A DNA stretch of 64,000 bases. It comes from Micromonospora zamorensis (GTDB taxonomy: Bacteria; Actinomycetota; Actinomycetes; Mycobacteriales; Micromonosporaceae). The translations under genes and the position numbers were made by a program. The notes below the pieces were generated by a model. The model was not told the DNA's origin. It saw only the letters and a program-made list of their open reading frames with translations, and did not search any database. The stretch covers positions 6,076,001 through 6,140,000 of the forward strand of contig NZ_LT607755.1 in assembly GCF_900090275.1 (NCBI RefSeq), written 5' to 3'. Shown here one piece after another: positions 43,670-51,720 of the stretch (position 1 is the first letter of the stretch; each line of letters starts with the position of its first letter).

Positions 43670-45199
43670 TCAGTAGCGCCAGGGGTGCCCGGTCTCGCGG
43701 TATTCCTCCACCGGCACCAACGGCACGCCGGGCGCCATCCGGTCGACGTAGAGCCGCCCCTCCAGGTGGTCGATCTCGTGGGCGACCAGCCGGGCCATGC
43801 CGAACTCGAACGAGGTGATGACCCGGCTGCCGTCCCACTGGGCGTGCTCCACGTCCAGTCGGAGCGGCCGGGGCACCAGACCCCGGAAGTCGAAGAAGGA
43901 GAGGCAGCCCTCGTACTGCTCGTCGGTGTCCGGGTCGGCGTCGACCACCCGGGGGTTGAGCAGCACGACCGGCTCCGCCGATCGGTCCGGCGGCCGGACC
44001 ACGGCCACCGCCCGGTCGATGCCGAGCTGCGGGGCGGCCACCCCCACCCCCTTGCTGAACGGGTGCAGCTCGTCGAGCCGGGCCAGGGCCGTGACGAGCC
44101 GGTCGACCAGGTCCCGGGCAACCGGCTCCTCCACGGGCAGGTCGAACGGCCGGACGCGTCGGCGGAGCAGGTCGGCGCCGCGTTGCACGATGCCGAGCCC
44201 GCGCATCCGGTCGCTGGGCCGGACCCGGACGCCGCCGGGACCGCTGTCGGGGTCGGTCTCCGGTCGGGCGCGGAAGCGCCACTGCATCCGGTAACGGGCG
44301 TTCAGCGGCGGGTCGTCGGTCTGCCAGTCGTAGATCGCCCGGTCGCCCTCGTCGTGCCGTTGCGGGGCCGTCCGCAGCGGGCCCTCCTCCGCAGAGAGGG
44401 AGGTTTCCACGCCCCAGACCTGCGGGTCGAGCCTCACCGGCAGGTCCAGGCGTACGGCGAGCTGCCGGGTGGGCAGCCGGACGGCGCGTTGGAACCAGGG
44501 GCCCCACTTCTCGTGCCCGACGCTGTACGCGTACTCGATGGTGGCCCGGTCGCCCGGGTAGAGCGGGAAGCGCCGCTCCCCGTTCTCGAAGAGCAGCCAG
44601 ATTTCCTTGAACGCGTCCCGATCGTGTTTGGCCCGCCAGTGCATCGGCTCCGGGTCGCCGCCGCCGTCGTCCCTGCGGGCCTGCAGTTGCAGCTCGGCGA
44701 ACGTGAGCGGGTGCTCCCGGTGGTGCCGGTTGGAGCGGCCGGGGTCGTTCGGGTAGCGGTCGACGGCGACCCTGGCCAGATAACGGGTGACCGGCTCGGT
44801 GCCGGCGTTGTACAGCTCGCGGTGGATCACGCACCGGTAGCCCTCGTCGGTGTGGGTGAGGGAGGCGAGTTCGCGCTCCACGACGAGGCCGGTGCCCGGC
44901 GGCAGCCACTGACCGGGCAGGTACGGCTCCCGGTGTGGTTGACCGGCGCGGGCGTGCCGCAGGTCGTCGTACTCCCGGAAGCGCTGCCAGATCGCGCCGC
45001 TGGCCTCCAGGACGGCCTCGGCGCGGCGGGCGAAGTCCTCGGTCGGACGGTGCCGGCGCCCCTCGACGTGACTCACGTAGGACGGGTCGAACCCCATCAG
45101 GACGGCCAGTTGCTTCTTGGACAGCCCTCGCCCGGTCCGTTGCCGGGCGAGCTCGGCCGCGAAGGAGTCGGCAGCCCGTTCGAGGGGTGAGGTCGTCAT
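43670..45199 (-). CDS. XRE-type HTH / peptide deformylase fusion protein
   Basis: ATG 45199 (GAGGAAG upstream) gives 509 residues. Residues about 10-70 are an XRE/Cro-type HTH (GLSKKQLAVLMGFDPSYVSHVEG). A middle region (about 80-330) has an Asn/Trp-rich beta pattern (CVIHRELYNAGTEPVTRYL, IWLLFENGERRFPLYPGD). The C-terminal 150 residues are a complete peptide deformylase with all three motifs: GVGVAAPQLG at about 385, EGCLS at about 432 and the metal site HEIDHLEG at about 473. Standard deformylases are about 170-190 residues and free-standing. The fusion to a DNA-binding domain and the lack of a neighbouring fmt gene make a housekeeping role unlikely. Confidence 0.9.
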   Translation of the reverse strand: MTTSPLERAADSFAAELARQRTGRGLSKKQLAVLMGFDPSYVSHVEGRRHRPTEDFARRAEAVLEASGAIWQRFREYDDLRHARAGQPHREPYLPGQWLPPGTGLVVERELASLTHTDEGYRCVIHRELYNAGTEPVTRYLARVAVDRYPNDPGRSNRHHREHPLTFAELQLQARRDDGGGDPEPMHWRAKHDRDAFKEIWLLFENGERRFPLYPGDRATIEYAYSVGHEKWGPWFQRAVRLPTRQLAVRLDLPVRLDPQVWGVETSLSAEEGPLRTAPQRHDEGDRAIYDWQTDDPPLNARYRMQWRFRARPETDPDSGPGGVRVRPSDRMRGLGIVQRGADLLRRRVRPFDLPVEEPVARDLVDRLVTALARLDELHPFSKGVGVAAPQLGIDRAVAVVRPPDRSAEPVVLLNPRVVDADPDTDEQYEGCLSFFDFRGLVPRPLRLDVEHAQWDGSRVITSFEFGMARLVAHEIDHLEGRLYVDRMAPGVPLVPVEEYRETGHPWRY

Positions 45200-45438
45200 C
45201 AGCTTCCTCGTGGCCGGGGCTATAAGTTTCACGTTCTGTGCCCGAGCACACACGCATCTGGCACCTTGCCGACACACTGCTTGACAACCCACCGACAAAC
45301 GTCGATCCTCTGGCAGCGTTTCCCCGTGTTGACGCCGGGTAGTACGCGAGGCACGGAGCGCTGTTCCCGCCGGAAAACCGGCGTGACCTGGGCCTCCCGA
45401 TTTGGCCAAGGTGAGGCTTCCCTTAGACCACAGGGCAT

Positions 45439-45457
45439 GGTTAGGCTAGCCTTAGCT
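45439..45457. promoter_or_regulatory. DtxR/IdeR-type iron box
   Basis: GGTTAGGCTAGCCTTAGCT contains the perfect core AGGCTAGCCT and fits the TTAGGTTAGGCTAACCTAA consensus of iron-dependent DtxR-family repressors. It lies about 62 bp before the start of the Fe-S protein gene at 45519. A second partial copy (GGCTTCCCTTAG) is at 45415-45426. Confidence 0.78.
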
Positions 45458-45518
45458 CAGGACGGCACTGGTCGTCCGCCGAGGTTCGCTCCTCGGTCAC
45501 GCGGACGGGGGACCTCAG

Positions 45519-46307
45519 GTGACAGCGGTGCTGCCGAGGCGCGACGCCACCGCCACGCCACTCGCCCCCGTCACCGCGGCGCTCCGCGCCATGTTCGGCA
45601 CCGACGACCTTCCCGGGCTCGCCCGGGGCCTGGTGGTCGAAGACGAGCTCGGCTGGGCACCCGCCACCACCCTGATCGACGGCAGCCGGCTGCCAGAGCT
45701 GCTGAACGGCGCCGCCGTCCGCTGGGGTGGCACCCCGCACGCCTGCGCCGCGTTGGCCTGGAAGTCGTACAGCTACTGGACCGCACTGCCGGTCGTGCTC
45801 GGCTGGGCCTCCGCCCGGCGGGTGCCGTTGCTCGACCCGGCCGACGTGCTGATCCACTTCGAGGACCACCGGCAGCTGCTCACCATGGGCCTGCGCCGTG
45901 GCATCACCGTGGCGGTGCTGCCGAACGACCCACTGGCGCTCGCCGGCCTGCCGGAGGTGCGGGTCGTCGCCGACGAGGCGGAGCTGCTGGGCGCACTGCG
46001 CGCCTCCCTGCTCGACGCCCACCTGGCACCGCTCATCACGGCGATCCAGTCAGAGGTGCGGGTGGGCACCCGGACGCTGCTCGGCTCGGTCGCCTCCGGC
46101 ATCGCACACGGCATCCTGCGGGCCGCCGACAACCTGCCCGGCTCCACGGTGCAGAGCATCGACACCCTGCTCGGCGCACTCGACCTGGCCGACCTGATCG
46201 AGCTGGTGCCGGGGCCGACCGGTGAGCCGAGCGTGCAGCGGCGCACCTGCTGCCTCGCCTTCACCCTGCCGCGGCCGAAGGTCTGCCAGGGCTGCTGCGT
46301 CCGTTAG
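45519..46307 (+). CDS. FhuF-like ferric-siderophore reductase (2Fe-2S protein)
   Basis: GTG 45519 gives 262 residues. The alpha-helical N-terminus (ACAALAWKSYSYWTALPVVLGW) is typical of FhuF/IucA-reductase-like proteins. The C-terminus carries the [2Fe-2S] ligand set CC-x(10)-C-x-x-C (RRTCCLAF, VCQGCC). Such proteins reduce and release iron from ferric siderophores in the cytoplasm. The iron box in front supports repression by iron. No siderophore biosynthesis or uptake genes are in the window. Confidence 0.85.
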   Translation: MTAVLPRRDATATPLAPVTAALRAMFGTDDLPGLARGLVVEDELGWAPATTLIDGSRLPELLNGAAVRWGGTPHACAALAWKSYSYWTALPVVLGWASARRVPLLDPADVLIHFEDHRQLLTMGLRRGITVAVLPNDPLALAGLPEVRVVADEAELLGALRASLLDAHLAPLITAIQSEVRVGTRTLLGSVASGIAHGILRAADNLPGSTVQSIDTLLGALDLADLIELVPGPTGEPSVQRRTCCLAFTLPRPKVCQGCCVR

Positions 46308-46470
46308 GGCGTGTTTCGGGAGTGTCGGTCGACGCCGAGCCGGAGTCCGGGCGTCGTCCGGCAAGGCGGAGCGGTGTCCGGATACCGGTGTTGTATCCGG
46401 ACACCGCGACAACGCCGCGGGCGGCGGCTGGGCCCGGCGCAGGCCGGCCAGCACTTCCGAAGCACGCCCT
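46306..46470. mobile_element. 165-bp MITE-like element with 19-bp terminal inverted repeats
   Basis: AGGGCGTGTTTCGGGAGTG at 46306-46324 and its near complement at 46452-46470 (17/19) enclose the intergenic space between the FhuF-like and GT-C genes. The element begins inside the FhuF-like gene's TAG stop. Size, ends and lack of coding fit a MITE. No target duplication is visible, so it could also be an extended terminator structure. Confidence 0.5.
46372..46406. terminator. perfect 14-bp hairpin
   Basis: CGGTGTCCGGATAC at 46372-46385 pairs fully with 46393-46406 around a 7-nt loop (CGGTGTT). It lies between convergent genes ending at 46307 and 46482, and probably terminates both. Confidence 0.72.
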
Positions 46471-46481
46471 GGGCGGATGAC

Positions 46482-48311
46482 TCAGTCGGTCAACGGCCGT
46501 ACGTCCCACACCCATGCACCGCCGGTGAAGACCGGCTGGATCCCGGTCAGCTCGGTCATCCCCCGACGCAGCGCGGCCTCGTGCTCCTGCGGGCCGAGGA
46601 TGACCACGCCGGCCCGCCAGAACCGCAGGTCGTCGACCGCCTTGACCCGGGCCTGCGGGGTGATCGGCGGCACCGCCCCGGTACGTCGGATGGTGGAGAA
46701 GAAGCTGCTGGTGGGGCGCGGCGTGGCACCGAACAGGGCGACCTTGGGAGGGTCGGCGTTCGGACGGGTGTCCGGGCCCAGGAAGTAGCCACGAGCCAGC
46801 GGCATGTCCAGCCGGGTCTCGGCGGACCAGCGCAGCGGCTCCGCGTAGGTGGTGTCCGGCAACGGCAGGGTCACCACACTGCGCCCACCGGTCACGTAGG
46901 GACGCCAGGCCCCACTGGTCACGAAGGTGGGCACCGGGTCCAGATGGGCCACGGGCAGCGGAGTGGGCACGATCGGCAACAGGGCCATCACGAGCACCGT
47001 GGCGGTGACGAAGCGGATCTGCCCGCGGGCGGCCGGGTGCGAGCGGGCCAACTCGTGGGCGCGTTGCGCACCGAAGGCGAGCAGCAGGCCGACGATCGGG
47101 GTGATCGCCAACGCCCACCGCGTCGGCACGACCGAGTGCAGGATGGGCAGGTTCTCCAGCGCCGCCCAGGGACCGGGCACACCCGTACCCCGGTTGTCGA
47201 AGCGGACCTCGCGGCCCAACGAGAGCACCGCGAAGAGCAACCCGAGCGCGGCGAGCGCGAGCACCACCACCGAGCGGCGCATCCACCACACCAGGGCGAT
47301 CACCAGCACCACCAGCGCCCAACCGAAGAAGCTGTTCTCCTCGGTCGGGTTCTTGGCCAGGCCGGCGGCGGTGCGAGGGCTGCCGGCGAGTGACTCCCGG
47401 GAGTACGCGACGAACGAGGCGAGGTCGCTGGAGTAGCCACGGATCAGGCGGGACAGCCCGGAGTACGCGCCCGGCCCGAAGAACTGCACGTAGAGCGGAT
47501 ACGCGAGCAGCAGCCCGGAGACCCCGGCGGCGACGGCAAGGCCGGCGAGGAAGGGTCGGATCCGCGATCGTAGCTCCGGGCGGCCGAGGGCGAGCACGCC
47601 GACGACCACGCCGAGCCCGATCGCGGTCATCAGCAGGATCTCCAGGTTGAGGAAGGCCTGCCAGACGATCACGAGCGCGAGGAGGACCCCGTTGCGCAGC
47701 CAACGGCCCGGTTCACCGAGTCGCAGCGTGCGCCAGATGATCAGTGGCACGACGAACTGCGACACGATGTTCGGATGCCCGTTGGCGTGCGACACCATGG
47801 CGGGCGCGTACGCGCAGAAGCCGGCGCCCAGCCACGCGGGCCCCCGGGTGCCGATCAGGACCCGGGAGAGCAGGAAGTACCAGGCTGTGGCGGTGGCAAT
47901 CATGCCGAGGGTGAGAAAGACCAGGAATGCCGCCCGAGGCCCGAACAGCAGAGTGATCGGGGTCAACGGCAATGAAATGGATAATACGGACGTATTAGCC
48001 ATCAGATTCACGCCGTCCGGGACGTTCATCTGGTCGGAATGGAATGGATATGCAAAATGCGTCACGACCCGCGCACCGTGCGCCATCATCCATTCGAACT
48101 GCGACTGATCTGACTGGTTGTCCCGCACATCACTGCCCGGGTCCAACCAGAGGCGACCGGTGACCCAGAAGCCGAGCACCACGAAGCTCAGCACGGCGGC
48201 CAGATCGGCCCACTTCCCGCTGCGGGACGGCCGAGCATCACCAGAGGCCCCCTGCGCCGACGACGCGGCGGCCGGACCGTCGCTGGGCACGTCCGGTTCG
48301 GGAGTAGTCAT
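46482..48311 (-). CDS. polytopic GT-C-like membrane glycosyltransferase
   Basis: The protein has 609 residues. After a Pro/Ser-rich cytoplasmic tail come about 11 membrane helices. The first external loop holds acidic residues (RDNQSDQSQFEWMMAHG), where GT-C enzymes keep their catalytic DxD-like motif; further loops contain HSDQMNVPDGVNLMANTS. The exported C-terminal 170 residues end WVWDVRPLTD. This is a lipid-linked sugar transferase type of unknown specificity (YfhO/DUF2079-like appearance). It is divergent from the methyltransferase at 48525 across about 210 bp. Confidence 0.72.
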   Translation of the reverse strand: MTTPEPDVPSDGPAAASSAQGASGDARPSRSGKWADLAAVLSFVVLGFWVTGRLWLDPGSDVRDNQSDQSQFEWMMAHGARVVTHFAYPFHSDQMNVPDGVNLMANTSVLSISLPLTPITLLFGPRAAFLVFLTLGMIATATAWYFLLSRVLIGTRGPAWLGAGFCAYAPAMVSHANGHPNIVSQFVVPLIIWRTLRLGEPGRWLRNGVLLALVIVWQAFLNLEILLMTAIGLGVVVGVLALGRPELRSRIRPFLAGLAVAAGVSGLLLAYPLYVQFFGPGAYSGLSRLIRGYSSDLASFVAYSRESLAGSPRTAAGLAKNPTEENSFFGWALVVLVIALVWWMRRSVVVLALAALGLLFAVLSLGREVRFDNRGTGVPGPWAALENLPILHSVVPTRWALAITPIVGLLLAFGAQRAHELARSHPAARGQIRFVTATVLVMALLPIVPTPLPVAHLDPVPTFVTSGAWRPYVTGGRSVVTLPLPDTTYAEPLRWSAETRLDMPLARGYFLGPDTRPNADPPKVALFGATPRPTSSFFSTIRRTGAVPPITPQARVKAVDDLRFWRAGVVILGPQEHEAALRRGMTELTGIQPVFTGGAWVWDVRPLTD

Positions 48312-48524
48312 GACAATTCATAGGGTAGTCAGGGCCTGGCGCTGCCGTGACATGTTTCGGGGTACTGCCGTACTATGTGCCGGGTTCGCCGACCGCCGAT
48401 CACGAACCCACCCCCCGACCACAATTCGGCCACCCCCGATGCCCCGATTCTTCTGCCGTCCCAGCGGATGATTCACTCTGTCGGTCCAGGCACGGGTCGA
48501 GTTCATATCGTGAGGAATCGACGC

Positions 48525-49235
48525 ATGGCAGAAATCACTGGGGATCAGCGCGTGCAGTCCGAGGTGCTGGAAGGCCTGGCCACCGCTGTCAACCACCGTC
48601 GCTGGTTCATCGAACTGGCCGTGCCGTACCTCGGCGACGACCCGATCGAGATCGGCAGCGGCCTCGGTGACTACGCCCTGGAATGGTCGCAGCGGCTGCC
48701 CCGGTTCACCGCCACCGAGGCCGACCCGGACCGGCTGCTGCAGCTCAAGGAGCGCCTCGCCGAGCGGCCGAACATCGACGTCCGGCAGATGCTGCTGCCG
48801 CACGAGGACGGGGGCGACTACAGCTCCGCGGTCTCGTACAACGTCCTGGAGCACATCGAGGACCACGTGGGCGCGCTGCGCAGCATGCGCGACCTGGTCC
48901 GACCCGGCGGCGCCGTGATCATCATCGTGCCGGCATTCCAGTTCGCGATGGGCCCGGCCGACATCGCCACCGGGCACGTCCGCCGCTACACGAAGAAGAC
49001 GCTCCAGGCGGCGATGACCGAGGCCGGCCTGACCGTCGAGAAGATCCACTACGCCAACGCGCTGGGTCTGATCGGCTACTTCATGGCCACCAAGGTCTTC
49101 CGGCTGATGCCGAAGGAGGGCCCGATGGTGAAGGTGTACGACACCGTCGTCCTGCCCGCCACCAAGGCCGCCGAGCAGCTCGTCCGGCCCCCGTTCGGGC
49201 AGTCCGTCTTCGCGGTGGCCCGCGTTCCGTCCTGA
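48525..49235 (+). CDS. class I SAM-dependent methyltransferase
   Basis: The start chosen is ATG 48525 (TGAGGA upstream); 236 residues. Motif I is variant (PIEIGSGLGDYALEW), followed by FTATEADPDRLLQLKERL, YNVLEHIEDHVGALRSMRDL and VRPGGAVIIIVPAFQ. The tail AIATGHVRRYTKKTL-like segment (DIATGHVRRYTKKTLQAAM) is typical of methyltransferases linked to glycan and cell-envelope clusters. It is divergent from the GT-C gene, which supports an envelope-sugar role. Acceptor unknown. Confidence 0.83.
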   Translation: MAEITGDQRVQSEVLEGLATAVNHRRWFIELAVPYLGDDPIEIGSGLGDYALEWSQRLPRFTATEADPDRLLQLKERLAERPNIDVRQMLLPHEDGGDYSSAVSYNVLEHIEDHVGALRSMRDLVRPGGAVIIIVPAFQFAMGPADIATGHVRRYTKKTLQAAMTEAGLTVEKIHYANALGLIGYFMATKVFRLMPKEGPMVKVYDTVVLPATKAAEQLVRPPFGQSVFAVARVPS

Positions 49236-49243
49236 CCCGCCAC

Positions 49244-49291
49244 CCCCGCGATCTTGCACTCTGTTCCGCCATCACGTGCAAGATCGCGGGG
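49244..49291. terminator. 16-bp hairpin, probable dispersed intergenic repeat
   Basis: CCCCGCGATCTTGCAC at 49244-49259 pairs perfectly with 49276-49291 around a 16-nt loop. It separates the convergent methyltransferase and PEBP genes (ends 49235 and 49298). The element looks like the REP-type hairpins that recur in Micromonospora intergenic DNA (recall, unverified). Confidence 0.78.
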
Positions 49292-49297
49292 TACGGA

Positions 49298-49840
49298 TCA
49301 CTCCTTGATCTGGTACGTCGGGCGGATCACCGCTCGGGCCAGGGTGTGGAACGTGAGGTTGAAGCCGACGTAGGCGGGCGTGGCGTCCGGGGTCAGGTCC
49401 AGCCGGTCGACGTCCACGGCGTGCACCGCGAAGACGTACCGGTGCGGGCGGTCACCGGCCGGCGGAGCCGCCCCGCCATAGCCCTGCTGGCCGTAGTCGT
49501 TGCGGACCGAGAACGCCCCGCCGAGGTCGGTGCCCGCCGCGCCGCCGGCGCCGCTGGGCAACTGCGTGACGTCGACCGGCACGTTCACCAGCACCCAGTG
49601 CCAGAAACCGCTGCCGGTCGGCGCGTCGGGGTCGTAGCAGGTCACCGCGAAACTCTTCGTCTCGGCGGGGAAATCCGACCAGGTCAGCTGCGGCGAGACG
49701 TTGTCACCCCCGGTGCTGTCATGCGCGTGCCGGGCGTCCATCGGCTCGCCGTTCTGCACATCGTCACTCGTCAGCGTGAACGAGGGCAGCGTCGGCAGCA
49801 GCTCGTACGGGTCCGGGGCAATCGGTCGTTCCAGGGTCAT
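49298..49840 (-). CDS. PEBP (YbhB/YbcL, RKIP-like) family protein
   Basis: The 180-residue protein has the PEBP signature DPDAPTGSGFWHWVLVNVP, preceded by FTLTSDDVQNGEPMDARHA and VSPQLTWSDFP, and followed by the ligand-pocket block NDYGQQGYGGAAPPAGDRPHRYVFAVHAVD. It is cytoplasmic, with no signal peptide. PEBPs bind anionic phospholipids or small ligands; the bacterial role is unknown. It stands alone. Confidence 0.92.
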   Translation of the reverse strand: MTLERPIAPDPYELLPTLPSFTLTSDDVQNGEPMDARHAHDSTGGDNVSPQLTWSDFPAETKSFAVTCYDPDAPTGSGFWHWVLVNVPVDVTQLPSGAGGAAGTDLGGAFSVRNDYGQQGYGGAAPPAGDRPHRYVFAVHAVDVDRLDLTPDATPAYVGFNLTFHTLARAVIRPTYQIKE

Positions 49841-49983
49841 CGGGACGCGTCCTTCCGGTGTGCGGAGTTACCAGCCCCTTCTTACCCCGCCGCAGCCCCT
49901 CCAACGACCGGAAGTACGCGCTCACCGAGGGTGGTTTGCCGGAGCTACCGTTGAGGTCGGGCAACGTTCCTCAGGGGGACACC

Positions 49984-50139
49984 GTGGCCGGCATCTGGCG
50001 GGACTTCGTGGCAGCGGTCTTCACCGCGTTCCGCCGCCGGGACGAGCAGGCCATCGCCGAGGAACGCCGACGCGCGGTGGAGCGGCTGGCCGAGGAGACG
50101 ATCCGCGAGGCCCGACGGCCCACAGACCCGCCGGAGTGA
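49984..50139 (+). CDS. 51-residue basic amphipathic small protein
   Basis: GTG 49984 with CAGGGGGAC upstream reads VAGIWRDFVAAVFTAFRRRD and then one long charged helix (EERRRAVERLAEETIREARR). It lies 51 bp upstream of ltrA on the same strand. An amphipathic front half suggests membrane association. No family is recognised. Confidence 0.5.
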   Translation: MAGIWRDFVAAVFTAFRRRDEQAIAEERRRAVERLAEETIREARRPTDPPE

Positions 50140-50190
50140 CCGGGACACCGGGTGCCGGACTACCACCGGGCAACCGGTGAAGATGACCTG

Positions 50191-51375
50191 ATGGGGCGGA
50201 TCCTCCGGTCGCGGCCGGTGGCGACCGCGGAGACACACCGAACCACCCTGTTCGAGATCTTCTTCGATCTGGTGTTCGTCTTCGGGCTCATCCGGGTCAC
50301 CACGTTCATGAGCGAGCGGCCGTCGCCGGTGGCCCTCACGCAGGGGTTTCTCGTACTCCTGCTGCTGTGGATCTCCTGGGTGGTCTACTCCTGGTTGGGC
50401 AACCACGTCCGCATCGACCTCGGGTTGATCCGTGCCGGTGTGACGGTCTCGATGGCGGCGGTCTTCCTCGTCGCCCTGGTCATCCCCGACGCCTGGGCGA
50501 CCGGGCCGGGCACGACGAGTCAACGACTGATCCTGGTGCTGGCCTACGTCACACTTCGGGTTATCGCTCTCGCCCTCTTCCACTGGGCTGCGGCGGGCAA
50601 CCGACAGCTGCGCAGGACCATCCGTGTCTATGCCCTCTCGACCGTGCTGTCCTGGATCCCCTTCGTCCTCGGCGCCGTGTTCGGCGGCACCGCACAGCTC
50701 CTGCTCTGGGCGGCGGCCCTCACGATCGACCTGGGCGGCGGGGTGGTGTCTTCGGTGCTGAGCGGGTGGCCGGTACGCAGTCCCGGCCACTTCGCGGAGC
50801 GCCACAGTCTCGTGGTCATCATTGCGCTCGGCGAGTCCCTGATCTCGGTCGGCGCCGGCGTCGGGGTACAGCGGATTCGTGGACCGATCCTGTTGGCCGC
50901 GATCCTCACGCTGGCCGTCACGGTGTGCCTGTACTGGCTGTACTCCTCCACCGCGATCGCCGCTGGCCAAGCCTTGACGATGGAGTCCGGGTTACAACGG
51001 GCCCACGTCGGCGCCAACGCCTACACCCTCGCCCACTTCCCGCTGCTCGCCGGGACCATCTACGTGGCGCTGGGAGTCGAGCAGGTCCTCGCCGGTCTGG
51101 CGCACGAGGAGTCCCACGGCGCCTCGGAGTGGATGCCAGCGATCGCGCTGTTCGGTGGGACCGCCCTGTTCCTCGCGGGCCGGGCGACGTTTCTGGGCCT
51201 CAGCGTCCGCTGCGTACGACCGAGGCAGTTCGTCGCTCCCGTCGCGGCGCTGCTGGTACTTCCCGCCGGCCGCTATCTGCCCGGCCTGGCCGCTCTCGGC
51301 CTGCTCACCGCGCTCCTCGTCGCGCTTCTCAGCTACGAGGCGTGGACCAGGCGTGGTGCCGCTGGTAACGACTGA
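50191..51375 (+). CDS. ltrA: low-temperature-requirement A (LtrA) family membrane protein
   Basis: The start chosen is ATG 50191 (MGRILRSRP); an in-frame GTG at 50152 is less likely. The 394 residues contain about 10 membrane helices. The LtrA hallmark TLFEIFFDLVFVFGLIRVT opens the domain, and ERHSLVVIIALGESLISVGAG sits mid-protein. LtrA was named from Listeria growth at low temperature; its biochemistry is unknown. It may be co-transcribed with the small protein before it. Confidence 0.88.
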   Translation: MGRILRSRPVATAETHRTTLFEIFFDLVFVFGLIRVTTFMSERPSPVALTQGFLVLLLLWISWVVYSWLGNHVRIDLGLIRAGVTVSMAAVFLVALVIPDAWATGPGTTSQRLILVLAYVTLRVIALALFHWAAAGNRQLRRTIRVYALSTVLSWIPFVLGAVFGGTAQLLLWAAALTIDLGGGVVSSVLSGWPVRSPGHFAERHSLVVIIALGESLISVGAGVGVQRIRGPILLAAILTLAVTVCLYWLYSSTAIAAGQALTMESGLQRAHVGANAYTLAHFPLLAGTIYVALGVEQVLAGLAHEESHGASEWMPAIALFGGTALFLAGRATFLGLSVRCVRPRQFVAPVAALLVLPAGRYLPGLAALGLLTALLVALLSYEAWTRRGAAGND

Positions 51376-51470
51376 CCAGCACTCGACTTTCAGGAAAGCG
51401 GGGCATCCGGGCAGCCCGGACACCCCGATTTCATGGAAACCGAGTCGATCAGCGATCGCGAGCGCCGTGG

Positions 51471-51557
51471 CGGAGGGTGTGGGATTCGAACCCACGAAGA
51501 CATCGCTGCCTTACCGGTTTTCAAGACCAGCGCCATCGGCCACTAGGCGAACCCTCC
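51471..51557 (-). tRNA. tRNA-Ser(TGA)
   Basis: The 87-nt gene has acceptor GGAGGGT pairing with ACCCTCC and anticodon loop CTTGAAA (anticodon TGA). A long variable arm (GGCAGCGATGTCTTC region), T-arm GGGTTCGAATCCC and discriminator G complete a standard serine tRNA. Confidence 0.95.
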
Positions 51558-51720
51558 CAGGCCGCCACCCGCAGGCGTACGGCCACGCATAGTCTGCCAC
51601 GGCTCCCGTCGGGCGGCCCGGCGTCCCTCCCCGAATGCGACGGCCAGGCGGTCCGTCGCGTCCACAGTGGGCTGGAGGGTGCACCTGCGGTGCCGGGCGA
51701 GATCGGGTAAGACTGACTAC

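Noticed and set aside
42444..45287. 947-codon minus-strand open frame spanning two genes
   Set aside because: Crosses a strong terminator hairpin and runs antisense to the flavohaemoglobin-like gene and out of frame through the deformylase fusion; composition is Arg/Gly/Ala noise.
45281..45309. TTGACA promoter before the iron-regulated gene
   Set aside because: TTGACA at 45281 has no acceptable -10 at 16-18 bp (only GATCCT), and the distance to the gene is over 200 bp.
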